Source: Candidatus Harrisonbacteria bacterium
GTDB lineage: Bacteria; Patescibacteriota; Minisyncoccia; UBA6257; 1-14-0-10-44-23
Direction of reading: 5' to 3'
DNA length: 13,425 nt
Assembly: GCA_023244975.1 (NCBI GenBank)
Contig: JAHFLG010000027.1
Span: 1-13,425 of the forward strand
In this document: in pieces, positions 6,461 through 12,999 of the stretch
Numbering within the stretch: the stretch's first letter is position 1
Layout: the number at the start of each line of letters is the position of its first letter
Program-made: the position numbers and the translations under genes
Notes under the pieces: generated by a model
Database searches by the model: none
The model's input: only the letters and a program-made list of their open reading frames with translations
Told to the model about the DNA's origin: nothing

Positions 6461-8365
6461 CTATGGCTCAATCACTCCTCGAATACGACGCACACCGGCT
6501 GAAACTGCCTCTTCTTTAGCTATCTTAAACTTTCCTACCATTGCCGTATGGTCGACGTGTGGACCACCGCAAAACTCCTTACTAAAGCAATTTTCAATAG
6601 AATGACCCATGTAATACACCTTAACTCGGTCGCCGTATTTGGCTTTGAAAAAATAAAGCGCTCCGGTCTTAGTTGCCTCATCTTTAGGCATCTCTTTAAA
6701 CGCAACTGCAAGGTCATTGCCGATCTCCCGATTAACCACAGCTTCTGCCTTTTTGATCTCTTCCGGAGTCAACTTTCTGGAAAAGGTAAAGTCAAAACGT
6801 GTTCGCTCGGCAGTAATATCACTACCAGCCTGCTTGACTTCAGGACCGAGAACCTCTCGAAGTGCAGCTTGCAATAAATGTGTTGCCGTATGCAAACGGG
6901 TCACCTTTTTAAGCTCTACTTCGTCTTTAGCCTTAAGCTCTCCAGTATCAAGCAAGAGACCGTGGCCACCAAACTTCTTTTCAACTCCGGCGCGGGAAAG
7001 AATGCGATGCTCATCCAGACGTTTTTCAAAGTCTTCCCGAGTCAACGTTGCTGCTTTCTCAGCCCCAAACTCTTTAATAACTTCATACGGCAAACCAAAA
7101 CTCTCATAGAGTTTGAAGGCTACTGCGCCATCAATAGTTGAGTAGCGCTTAAGCTCGTGCATGCCATTTTTAAAGGTTGATTTAAACTTTTTGCTCTCAT
7201 CTCTGAATACGGCAGTAATATTCGGCAGATCCAACTTATAGATTGTCTGATAAGTTTTGCAAACTATTGCAAATAACTCCTCAATATCAGCTTCAAAGGT
7301 TTGACTGAGCGTCTCAAGCGCACTGAAATCGGCAACGCTGAGAACATTAATGTGAACGATCGCGCGCCTGATCAGCTTACGCAACATGTAGCCGCGATCC
7401 TTGTTTGATGGTAGTACGCCATCCTGAATAAGGAATGCGGCAGAACGGACATGATCGGCAACGATTCTCTTAGAACGTATATTGCCGGATTGAGGTAATA
7501 CGGCAATGAGAGCGCCAATGGTATCAATCGCGAACATTTCCGCATTATTATTTGCCGCTGCCGTAATACGTTCAAGTCCTCCTCCAAAATCAACGTTTCG
7601 CTGAGGCAACTTCTCAAATGAGCCATCTTCTTTCTTTCGATATTCCATAAATACCGAATTGCCAATCTCCATAAACCTGCCGCAATCGCAGTTTGGATGG
7701 CATTCATTGCCGAATTCTGGATTATGCTGAATGTGCGTGAATTCATAAAAAATCTCGGAATCGGGACCTCCGGGTTCGCGGGCCGGCATTTTTTCAGGCG
7801 CTCCTGCCCTACTCCACCAATTTTTCTTTGAGTTATAGTAAAAAATCCTGCCTCCTTGCATTCCCATCTGAGATCCATTATCAGGATTTCCTATAAAAAT
7901 ATCCTTGGCTTCAATTGCTTTCTGCTTAAAAAGCGACTGCCAGATAGCTACGGATTCATCATCCTTAGATATGCCGTATTTCTCTTCACCTGAAAACACC
8001 GTTACATAAAGACGGTTTGGATCAATACCGACAACGTCGGTCAGGAACTCGAATACCCACGGTAGCTGCTCGGCCTTAAAGTAATCACCAAGCGACCAGT
8101 TACCCAGCATTTCAAAAAACGTCGTATGTCGGTTATCCCCAACCTCATCAATATCCTCAGCTCGAAAGCTCTTCTGGGAGTTTACAAGCCGTTTGCCGCT
8201 CGAATGAACTTCGCCAAGGAGATACTTAATAAGCGGCTGCATGCCGGAGCCGGTAAAAAGCGTAGTCGCATCGCCATCCGGCAGAAGCGATGATGATGGA
8301 ATCTGGACGTGTTCGCGCGCAACAAAAAATTCAATATACTTTCGGCGTATCTCTTCAGATGTCAT
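6461..8365 (-). CDS. alaS: Alanyl-tRNA synthetase, short form lacking C-Ala
   Basis: Charges tRNA-Ala with alanine and clears mischarged Ser/Gly. Class II core: motif 1 around 8-50 (YIEFFVAREH, FTGSGMQPL), motif 2 around 62-96 (SQKSFRAEDIDEVG, RHTTFFEMLGNWSLGDYF), motif 3 VDFGGGLERI at 258-267. The editing domain keeps all four metal ligands: H492/H496 (HTATH) and C599/H603 (CGGPH). At 634 aa it ends just after the editing domain, so the usual oligomerisation and C-Ala region of the ~875-aa enzyme is absent, as known from CPR and some organellar enzymes. The bacterial GPCGPC signature reads EPGGPDSEIF here (197-206), followed by a His/Cys-rich segment (ECHPNCDCG, 221-229) that may bind zinc. 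The start at 8365 lies 9 nt after the preceding stop, fourth in the dnaG-rpoD string; no Shine-Dalgarno sequence. Its 3' half carries several TTGCCGNAT words. Confidence 0.95.
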   Translation of the reverse strand: MTSEEIRRKYIEFFVAREHVQIPSSSLLPDGDATTLFTGSGMQPLIKYLLGEVHSSGKRLVNSQKSFRAEDIDEVGDNRHTTFFEMLGNWSLGDYFKAEQLPWVFEFLTDVVGIDPNRLYVTVFSGEEKYGISKDDESVAIWQSLFKQKAIEAKDIFIGNPDNGSQMGMQGGRIFYYNSKKNWWSRAGAPEKMPAREPGGPDSEIFYEFTHIQHNPEFGNECHPNCDCGRFMEIGNSVFMEYRKKEDGSFEKLPQRNVDFGGGLERITAAANNNAEMFAIDTIGALIAVLPQSGNIRSKRIVADHVRSAAFLIQDGVLPSNKDRGYMLRKLIRRAIVHINVLSVADFSALETLSQTFEADIEELFAIVCKTYQTIYKLDLPNITAVFRDESKKFKSTFKNGMHELKRYSTIDGAVAFKLYESFGLPYEVIKEFGAEKAATLTREDFEKRLDEHRILSRAGVEKKFGGHGLLLDTGELKAKDEVELKKVTRLHTATHLLQAALREVLGPEVKQAGSDITAERTRFDFTFSRKLTPEEIKKAEAVVNREIGNDLAVAFKEMPKDEATKTGALYFFKAKYGDRVKVYYMGHSIENCFSKEFCGGPHVDHTAMVGKFKIAKEEAVSAGVRRIRGVIEP

Positions 8366-8374
8366 GACTACAGT

Positions 8375-9250
8375 TTAGCGCAGCAGAAGCGCCGTTGACA
8401 ATGAGGGCTGGAGCTCAATAAGATGTTTGATTGATAGAGCTCGTTGAGTCGCCGATCCGGATAGCTGGAGTACTTCAGTGAGTAGGGAGTCATTCTCATC
8501 TGTCACTGCTTCCCACAAACGAGTTGCGACTGCAGAATACAACTCCTGAGCAGCTGAACTATACTGATAGCTTGCTTCACTAAGTGAATATAATCGAGCC
8601 TTTTCGGCAAATCGAGTAAGCAGTTCGGCGTCCCTAAGGTCTGAGAAACCCTCGACGATCTCTTGATCGCTCGAAATGATACTGTCGATAAAAACCTGCA
8701 CCTGATCTATGCGACTGAGAAAGCGAACTACATTTCCGGTAACAGTATCCTCAAGGCCAAGAAGAATCGCCTGATTTTTATTTGATGCATTATTCATCTT
8801 GAGATCATCAATAAATTTCAGATTAACTACCGCACGACCGCCAAACGCCTTCCACTGCTGGCCGGTAAAGTCCGAGCTACTCAGTAAATTGAGTGAAGAT
8901 CCGGCAAGAAGAGCCGAGCGCTGATAGTCATTAAGAGCATCGGCAAAAATCTGACTAGTATTGGCGGTCACTTCGGATATCGTTAAGAGGTCAGCGGCCT
9001 TCTGATTCATGCGATCAAACTGCAGATCAGCACGCTTGATCCGATTGGACAGAAGAATTTCCTGGGCATCGGAAAGCAGATATTTACTGCCATAAAATGG
9101 GTTACCTCTGACAATACCCGACTTTCCGCCAAATACGCTAGCATCAATGCGTCCATGCGAGACGGGCTGAGCTAAGGCAATCGGCGCAACAAAAAATAGA
9201 GAGGATATAATCAATGATAAACCTACTCTTAATGAGTTATGGTATTTCAT
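8375..9250 (-). CDS. Secreted helical protein, possibly DUF5667-like (291 aa)
   Basis: The start is placed at MKYHNSLRVG (9250), four nt after the rpoD stop, because it begins a clean signal peptide (LSLIISSLFFVAPIALA, cleavage near residue 27). A longer in-frame start inside rpoD would bury it. The mature part is mostly amphipathic helix. NPFYGSKYLLSDAQEILLS (50-68), followed by long helices rich in Ala, Asp, Gln and Arg, recalls the DUF5667 pattern seen in actinobacterial and CPR exported proteins (similarity by eye only). No catalytic motif, cysteine or second membrane segment was recognised. It is tightly embedded between rpoD and alaS, so it is co-transcribed with them. An exported protein in this operon is unexpected. 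Function unknown. Confidence 0.7.
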   Translation of the reverse strand: MKYHNSLRVGLSLIISSLFFVAPIALAQPVSHGRIDASVFGGKSGIVRGNPFYGSKYLLSDAQEILLSNRIKRADLQFDRMNQKAADLLTISEVTANTSQIFADALNDYQRSALLAGSSLNLLSSSDFTGQQWKAFGGRAVVNLKFIDDLKMNNASNKNQAILLGLEDTVTGNVVRFLSRIDQVQVFIDSIISSDQEIVEGFSDLRDAELLTRFAEKARLYSLSEASYQYSSAAQELYSAVATRLWEAVTDENDSLLTEVLQLSGSATQRALSIKHLIELQPSLSTALLLR

Positions 9251-9254
9251 AATG

Positions 9255-10472
9255 TTAGTAACCTTCAAGCATATTAGCCTTGAGATGGCTGCGTATACGC
9301 AAGAGCGCTTTGGCTTCAATTTGCCGGATACGCTCACGAGTTACGCCAAACTCCTTTCCAACCTCTTCAAGGGTGTGGGTAACGCCGTCTTCCAAGCCAA
9401 ATCTGAGCTGCAAGATCTTTTGCTCGCGGTCCGAGAGGTCAACGAGAATCTCCTTTATTTTCTCTCTCAGGAGGGTCTGGCTGGCTACCTGGGCCGGTGT
9501 AAGGCTTTTATCATCCTTTATGAATTCTGACAAGGTTGAGTCATCGTCGCTGTCGCCAACCGGAGATTCCAGAGAAACCACGTCCTGACTGATTTTTTGA
9601 ATATAATGTATCTTTTCGATAGGCATTTCCATCTCCACGGCGATCTCTTCAACAAGCGGGTCGCGTCCTAATTCCTGAGTCAGGCGGCGCTTGACTTGAG
9701 TGTACTTAGAAATAGTTTCCACCATGTGTACCGGAATACGAATAGTGCGGCTCTGATCGGCTAAGGCACGAGTAATCGCCTGACGAATCCACCAGGTGGC
9801 GTAGGTAGAAAATTTAAAACCGCGCTTGTAGTCAAATTTATCAACAGCGCGGCTTAAACCGATATTTCCCTCCTGAATAAGATCCAAAATACCAAGATTT
9901 GCGCTGCGATTGACGTAGCGCTTAGCAATAGAGACCACCAGACGCAAGTTGGCCTGGATAAACTTAAGTCGGGCGCTCTCGTCGCCATTAATAATGCGTT
10001 TTGCCAGTTCTCGCTCATCAGCAGCCTTAAGCAGCGGTGCCTTACCGATTTCTTTTAAGTACATCTGCACTGAGTCCGAAAGATTATCGTCAAAAGCAAT
10101 GTTGGTTGCCTCACGAAGCTCTTTCTCGCTGATCTCTTCTTTTGGAACCTCAATAAGCTGACTTGTTTCAATGACTTTAATATTGGCCTTCTCGAGCTCA
10201 GCGTAAATCTTGTCCAAAAACGTCACATCGTCCTCGATTTTTGGGAAGTAGTGAAGAACCTCAGTATCAGTCACATAGCCACGGCCACGGCCACGGTCGG
10301 TCAGTTCAGTAAGTTGCTGCTGATTAAGCTCAGTTTTCTTGCCCGCTTTAAGCTTAGCCTGCTTACTTTTTGCTGGGGCTTTTTTAGCCTTCTTTGTCTG
10401 CTTTTTGACCGCTTTTCGCTTCTGAATTTTGACTTTTTTGAACGGCTTTTTAGCCCGCTTCTTTGTAGACAT
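9255..10472 (-). CDS. rpoD: RNA polymerase primary sigma factor (sigma70)
   Basis: 405 aa. The first ~47 residues are a Lys/Ala-rich, surely disordered tail. Region 1.1-like part about 48-103; region 1.2 about 131-165 (DSVQMYLKEIGKAPLL); no large non-conserved insert; region 2 about 166-240 with the core-binding and -10-reading stretch (LGILDLIQEGNIGL, KFDYKRGFKFSTYATWWIRQAI); region 3 about 245-325; region 4 about 335-400 with the -35-reading helix-turn-helix (LEEVGKEFGVTRERIRQIEAKAL). All parts of a housekeeping sigma are present, so it should read the TTGACA/TATAAT-type promoters found in this window. It lies 18 nt after dnaG and 4 nt before the next gene. Its own promoter lies in the end of dnaG (10483-10511). 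Confidence 0.97.
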   Translation of the reverse strand: MSTKKRAKKPFKKVKIQKRKAVKKQTKKAKKAPAKSKQAKLKAGKKTELNQQQLTELTDRGRGRGYVTDTEVLHYFPKIEDDVTFLDKIYAELEKANIKVIETSQLIEVPKEEISEKELREATNIAFDDNLSDSVQMYLKEIGKAPLLKAADERELAKRIINGDESARLKFIQANLRLVVSIAKRYVNRSANLGILDLIQEGNIGLSRAVDKFDYKRGFKFSTYATWWIRQAITRALADQSRTIRIPVHMVETISKYTQVKRRLTQELGRDPLVEEIAVEMEMPIEKIHYIQKISQDVVSLESPVGDSDDDSTLSEFIKDDKSLTPAQVASQTLLREKIKEILVDLSDREQKILQLRFGLEDGVTHTLEEVGKEFGVTRERIRQIEAKALLRIRSHLKANMLEGY

Positions 10473-10482
10473 ATAAGCGAAT

Positions 10483-10511
10483 ACTATACACTATTTATCC
10501 CCAGAAATCAA
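10483..10511 (-). promoter_or_regulatory. Internal sigma70 promoter for rpoD
   Basis: On the minus strand TTGATT (10506-10511) and TATAGT (10483-10488) have 17-nt spacing. The -35 lies in the last codons of dnaG. The rpoD ATG follows the -10 by only 10 nt, implying a leader of about 3-5 nt, with no Shine-Dalgarno sequence. This allows rpoD expression independent of dnaG. Confidence 0.65.
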
Positions 10512-12215
10512 GTTGCGGTACTCCCCCAGCAATTTCTGCAGTTCCGGCTCATTTCTAGTCTTTTCAGCCTCAGTAATCTTGATTTTAAGCTGGTTTTTCC
10601 TGAAATTATGATATTCGCCCCGTAAGCGAATCATAAGCTCGGCCCACTCGGTTTTTGCCTTAGTCGGATCTCCTAAACTGCTTTCCAGGTAGAGCAGATT
10701 GATAACCGGAGCTAAATCGGCCGGCGGACTGGCCTTGGGATCCTTCATTACAAAAGTAAGAATTGGCAGATACTGAGCCGGAATAAGCTGCTTTTCGGCT
10801 TCGATTTCTTTTACTAAGCTCTCATCAATCAACATGAGGCTGATAAGACGACGGACAATCAGATCAAGCCTGCCAAGCTGAGCCTGCGGTTGATCAAGCA
10901 CAGTTTGCTCGGCGTCATGCAGACCGGTAACCGGATTCACTTTAATGGCCGCCATTTCAGCGGTCAAAGCAACTTCAGGAACCCCACTGAGGGTAGTCAG
11001 CTTGTTCAGCCAGTGCTGCTGCTCAATCGGACTAGAGATAACCTTTATTTTGGCTAGCGCCGACCTAATACTTTTCTTTTTGGCGGCAATGTCTTGGTTT
11101 CGGGAAATTCCGTAGAAATCAAAATAATACTCCATGGCCGGGACTGCCGCGCTAATCAGCTGCTCAAAGTGGCCGGGCTTTGCCCGGACGATGTCAGCCG
11201 GATCCTTTAGCTCCTTGTCCTTGAACAAAATAACTTTGACGTTGTAGTCATGTGCCTCAGCGAGGTCAATCGTCCGCTCGGCAGCGGCACGGCCGGCAGA
11301 ATCGTTATCAAATGACAGAACAATGTTCTCACTCAGCCGCCGAAGCGTTTTTAAGTGGTCAGCGGTCAGAGCCGTGCCACTGGTAGCTACTAAATTCTTA
11401 ATACCATCCTGCCAGGCCATCAAAAAATCCATTTGACCCTCCACTAGCACTGTCGTGTTTGTCTCTCGGATATTATTTTTTGTCTTAAAAAAGCCAAAGA
11501 GCAACTTAGACTTGTTAAATACGGGTGTTTCCGGCGAGTTTACATACTTTCCGACGTCGGCGCTCTCATTGCCGGGCATCACACGGCCGGTAAAGCCGAC
11601 GACTTTACCAAAGTTGTTGTAGAGCGGAAACATGATCCGGTTCCTAAACCTGTCCCAATACGTTCCACGGTCGGTTTTAAGCGAAATGCCAGCTCTTTCA
11701 ATATCAGTGACCGTAAAACCCATCTTGGTCAGGTGTCGAGTCAGACTGTCGGAGCTCGGCAAGGCCAAGCCAATTTCAAATTCTTCAACGGTTTCTTTTT
11801 TAAGTCCCCTCTCGATGAGATATTTTAACGCCGGCCTGCCCAAGTCCTCATGCAGACTGGCCTTAAAGAAATCTTTGGCTACGCGATTGATGTCGTAGAG
11901 GACGTCATATTTTTTCTGATCGCCGGTGCCCACGCGCTTAAGTTCAATGCCGGCGCGGTCTGCTAATTGCTTTAACGCCTCGATAAACTCAATATTTTCA
12001 TACTTCATCAAGAAGCTGATTACGTCGCCGCCGGAATTGCAGCCAAAACAGTGCCACATCTGCCGGTCAGGCGAAACAATAAATGACGGACTCTTTTCCT
12101 TATGGAATGGACATAAACCCTTCAGGTTCTTGCCTGCGGGACTTAAAACAACGTACTGCTTGATAAAGTCAGCAACGTCAACTTTTTCCTTGATTAACTC
12201 GGTTGTTTCAGCCAT
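10491..12215 (-). CDS. dnaG: DNA primase
   Basis: Makes RNA primers at the replication fork. The start is set at ATG 12215 (MAETTELIKEKVDVADFIKQ, 574 aa). The frame stays open far upstream, but the upstream ATG at 12224 lies inside the TATAAT box and the more distal part does not resemble primase. The N-terminal zinc finger has C35-x2-H38 (CPFH) and C56-x2-C59 (CFGC), the CHC2 type. The catalytic core follows at about 100-245, and the Toprim domain at about 253-345 has E259 (VEGQMD), D303/D305 (SFDNDSAG) and KDPAD at 337-341, which are the metal-binding residues. The C-terminal ~200 residues are helical and would be the helicase-binding region; it diverges from well-studied homologues. First gene of the dnaG-rpoD-secreted protein-alaS string, ending TAG 18 nt before rpoD. 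The mRNA is predicted leaderless. Confidence 0.95.
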   Translation of the reverse strand: MAETTELIKEKVDVADFIKQYVVLSPAGKNLKGLCPFHKEKSPSFIVSPDRQMWHCFGCNSGGDVISFLMKYENIEFIEALKQLADRAGIELKRVGTGDQKKYDVLYDINRVAKDFFKASLHEDLGRPALKYLIERGLKKETVEEFEIGLALPSSDSLTRHLTKMGFTVTDIERAGISLKTDRGTYWDRFRNRIMFPLYNNFGKVVGFTGRVMPGNESADVGKYVNSPETPVFNKSKLLFGFFKTKNNIRETNTTVLVEGQMDFLMAWQDGIKNLVATSGTALTADHLKTLRRLSENIVLSFDNDSAGRAAAERTIDLAEAHDYNVKVILFKDKELKDPADIVRAKPGHFEQLISAAVPAMEYYFDFYGISRNQDIAAKKKSIRSALAKIKVISSPIEQQHWLNKLTTLSGVPEVALTAEMAAIKVNPVTGLHDAEQTVLDQPQAQLGRLDLIVRRLISLMLIDESLVKEIEAEKQLIPAQYLPILTFVMKDPKASPPADLAPVINLLYLESSLGDPTKAKTEWAELMIRLRGEYHNFRKNQLKIKITEAEKTRNEPELQKLLGEYRNLISGDK

Positions 12216-12218
12216 TTC

Positions 12219-12247
12219 TTGCATTATAGCACTGCTTTGGGTATAGT
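12219..12247 (+). promoter_or_regulatory. Divergent promoter for the membrane micro-ORFs
   Basis: TTGCAT (12219-12224) and TATAGT (12242-12247) are separated by exactly 17 nt. Its -35 shares bases with the dnaG -10, so the two polymerases should exclude each other. The transcript would start near 12254 and run straight into the Shine-Dalgarno sequence at 12255-12264. Confidence 0.6.
12223..12231 (-). promoter_or_regulatory. Extended -10 promoter of dnaG
   Basis: On the minus strand TGC TATAAT (12223-12231) is a perfect extended -10. The -35 region is poor. The dnaG ATG at 12215 starts 8 nt after the box, at or next to the expected start of transcription, so the mRNA should be leaderless. The box overlaps the -35 of a divergent promoter (12219-12247). 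Confidence 0.65.
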
Positions 12248-12254
12248 CGATTTT

Positions 12255-12264
12255 AGAAGGAGGT
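12255..12264 (+). promoter_or_regulatory. Strong Shine-Dalgarno sequence of the micro-ORF
   Basis: AGAAGGAGGT, a near-perfect anti-16S match, lies 5 nt before the ATG at 12270. It fixes that start over the upstream ATG at 12219. It stands out because the other genes here have weak or no ribosome binding sites. Confidence 0.8.
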
Positions 12265-12269
12265 GCCGG

Positions 12270-12419
12270 ATGCGCAATCATGAGCAATGGCGAATCCGGC
12301 CCATTATCGTGCCGGAACACCGAAAGCCGACGACGGCGCAAACTGTCGTGGGCATCCTCTGTCTTGTGGGGATCGTGGGAATGGTGATCTACGCGATCTA
12401 CGAGGCGGTGATCTCGTGA
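12270..12419 (+). CDS. Single-pass membrane micro-protein (49 aa), unknown
   Basis: ATG with a near-perfect Shine-Dalgarno sequence and an upstream promoter. The product has a basic N-terminus (MRNHEQWRIRPIIVPEHRKP) and one hydrophobic helix at about residues 22-47 (VVGILCLVGIVGMVIYAIYE), suggesting an N-inside membrane protein. GC is near 58%, clearly above neighbouring dnaG and rpmB. The stop overlaps the next start (GTGA), implying translational coupling. No homologue is recognised. Size, topology and signals resemble phage or plasmid membrane peptides or type I toxin-like proteins, but there is no specific evidence for these. Confidence 0.6.
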   Translation: MRNHEQWRIRPIIVPEHRKPTTAQTVVGILCLVGIVGMVIYAIYEAVIS

Positions 12420-12532
12420 ACTGCCACCGTAACCGTCCACACCAGAGCCGATGTAACGCTGGCCTCTGGATAACCATCATGGCCTTTTTGATGTTTGGGG
12501 CGTTCTTCGCCCTGGCACACCTCGGCCACTAG
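12416..12532 (+). CDS. Second membrane micro-protein (38 aa), coupled to the first, unknown
   Basis: GTG start overlapping the preceding TGA (GTGA); a GAGGCGG tract lies 7 nt upstream inside the first gene. The product begins with a polar Cys/His/Arg-rich stretch (CHRNRPHQSRC), then one hydrophobic helix (LWITIMAFLMFGAFFALAHL), ending TAG at 12530-12532. GC about 60%. The overlap and matching design (basic head, single helix) suggest a two-gene cassette with its neighbour. No homologue is recognised; because the gene is very short, coding status is less certain than for the first. Confidence 0.45.
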   Translation: MNCHRNRPHQSRCNAGLWITIMAFLMFGAFFALAHLGH

Positions 12533-12658
12533 CCCGCCCACCGCCGCGTGCATCCCAGGATCGCCGCTCGGTGGGCTCTGCACATCTGGACTTGCGCGTT
12601 TTCAATAAATCTAGTATCCTATTTCAATTAAGAAACCAGCCCAGCTTACTAAATTTTC
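12533..12658 (+). other. GC-rich spacer with a long-loop hairpin, then a candidate rpmB promoter
   Basis: Arms GCCCACCG (12536-12543) and CGGTGGGC (12569-12576) pair across a 25-nt GC-rich loop just after the second micro-ORF. There is no U-tract, so it is at best a weak terminator or RNA end structure. The last ~60 nt turn AT-rich. TTGCGC (12592-12597) and TATCCT (12615-12620), 17 nt apart, could be the rpmB promoter. There is no Shine-Dalgarno sequence before the ATG at 12659. Confidence 0.35.
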
Positions 12659-12985
12659 ATGAGACACTGCGAACTCTGCGGAAAAACTTCACGAATGGTA
12701 GGAACTCGCAAATTATTGCGTGGTCACTACAACCCGACCAACTGGACCCGAAAGTACCCAAACCTCCAGTTGACCACGACTCCGGCCGGAGCCCATGTTC
12801 TCGCCTGCACCAAGTGTATCAAGACCTTTAGCAAAAAGACTCGGATGGCTAAGAACAAAACAATCCGCGAGAAACTGGCCGCCGACAAAGCAGCCAAAAG
12901 GGCAGCTGAAGCCGCTAAGCCAAAACCAGCTGTAAAAGAAAAGAAGGAGAAGAAACCAAAAGCAGAGAAACAAAAAACCGCATAA
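12659..12985 (+). CDS. rpmB: 50S ribosomal protein bL28, zinc-ribbon form with Lys/Ala tail
   Basis: 108 aa. Residues 1-70 fit bL28: MRHCELCGKTSRMVG, the conserved TRKYPNLQ stretch, then a second strand pair ending FSKKTR. CELC (4-7) and CTKC together make a four-cysteine zinc ribbon, as in the Cys-containing forms of bL28. Residues about 71-108 are a Lys/Ala/Glu tail with no fold, longer than the usual ~60-80-aa protein. Expected in the large ribosomal subunit near the exit (E) site. Encoded alone, facing away from dnaG. The stop codon lies in the loop of its terminator hairpin. Confidence 0.8.
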   Translation: MRHCELCGKTSRMVGTRKLLRGHYNPTNWTRKYPNLQLTTTPAGAHVLACTKCIKTFSKKTRMAKNKTIREKLAADKAAKRAAEAAKPKPAVKEKKEKKPKAEKQKTA

Positions 12986-12999
12986 GGCGGTTTTTTGTT
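12972..12999 (+). terminator. Intrinsic terminator of rpmB
   Basis: AAAAAACCGC (12972-12981) pairs with GCGGTTTTTT (12987-12996) around the loop ATAAG, which contains the rpmB stop codon. The U6 tract ends the stem, followed by GTTT. With its A-tract it could also work in reverse for the convergent gene. Confidence 0.9.

Larger units (their letters stand above)
5950..7715. repeat. Dense cluster of the 9-bp word TTGCCGNAT, both orientations
   Basis: Plus-orientation copies start at 5993, 6020, 6058, 6244, 6262, 6414, 6541, 6883, 7482 and 7707. Minus-orientation copies occupy 5950-5958, 6107-6115, 6346-6354, 7085-7093 and 7498-7506. All four bases occur at N (T 6, G 4, C 3, A 2). About seven more TTGCCG cores differ only in the last bases (for example 6274, 6716, 7552, 8192). 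In the rest of the window only two full copies were found (8899-8907 and 9320-9328). With eight fixed positions, chance gives about one per 33 kb counting both strands. The copies use different codon phases and encode different peptides, so the conservation is at DNA level. Confidence 0.85.

Noticed and set aside
7372..7878. A 168-codon frame overlapping alaS on the same strand
   Set aside because: It is an out-of-frame shadow of conserved alaS motifs with no start signal.
9251..9337. Longer start for the secreted protein inside rpoD
   Set aside because: It overlaps the conserved rpoD 3' end and hides the signal peptide starting at 9250.
12216..12440. Upstream starts for dnaG, including ATG at 12224 and 12440
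   Set aside because: The CHC2 primase begins at MAETTELIKEK; the 12224 ATG lies in the TATAAT box, and the longer extension is antisense to the micro-ORF cassette and low in family likeness.
12571..12831. Plus-strand frame starting at 12571 overlapping rpmB
   Set aside because: It is in another frame over the conserved bL28 sequence and has no ribosome site.
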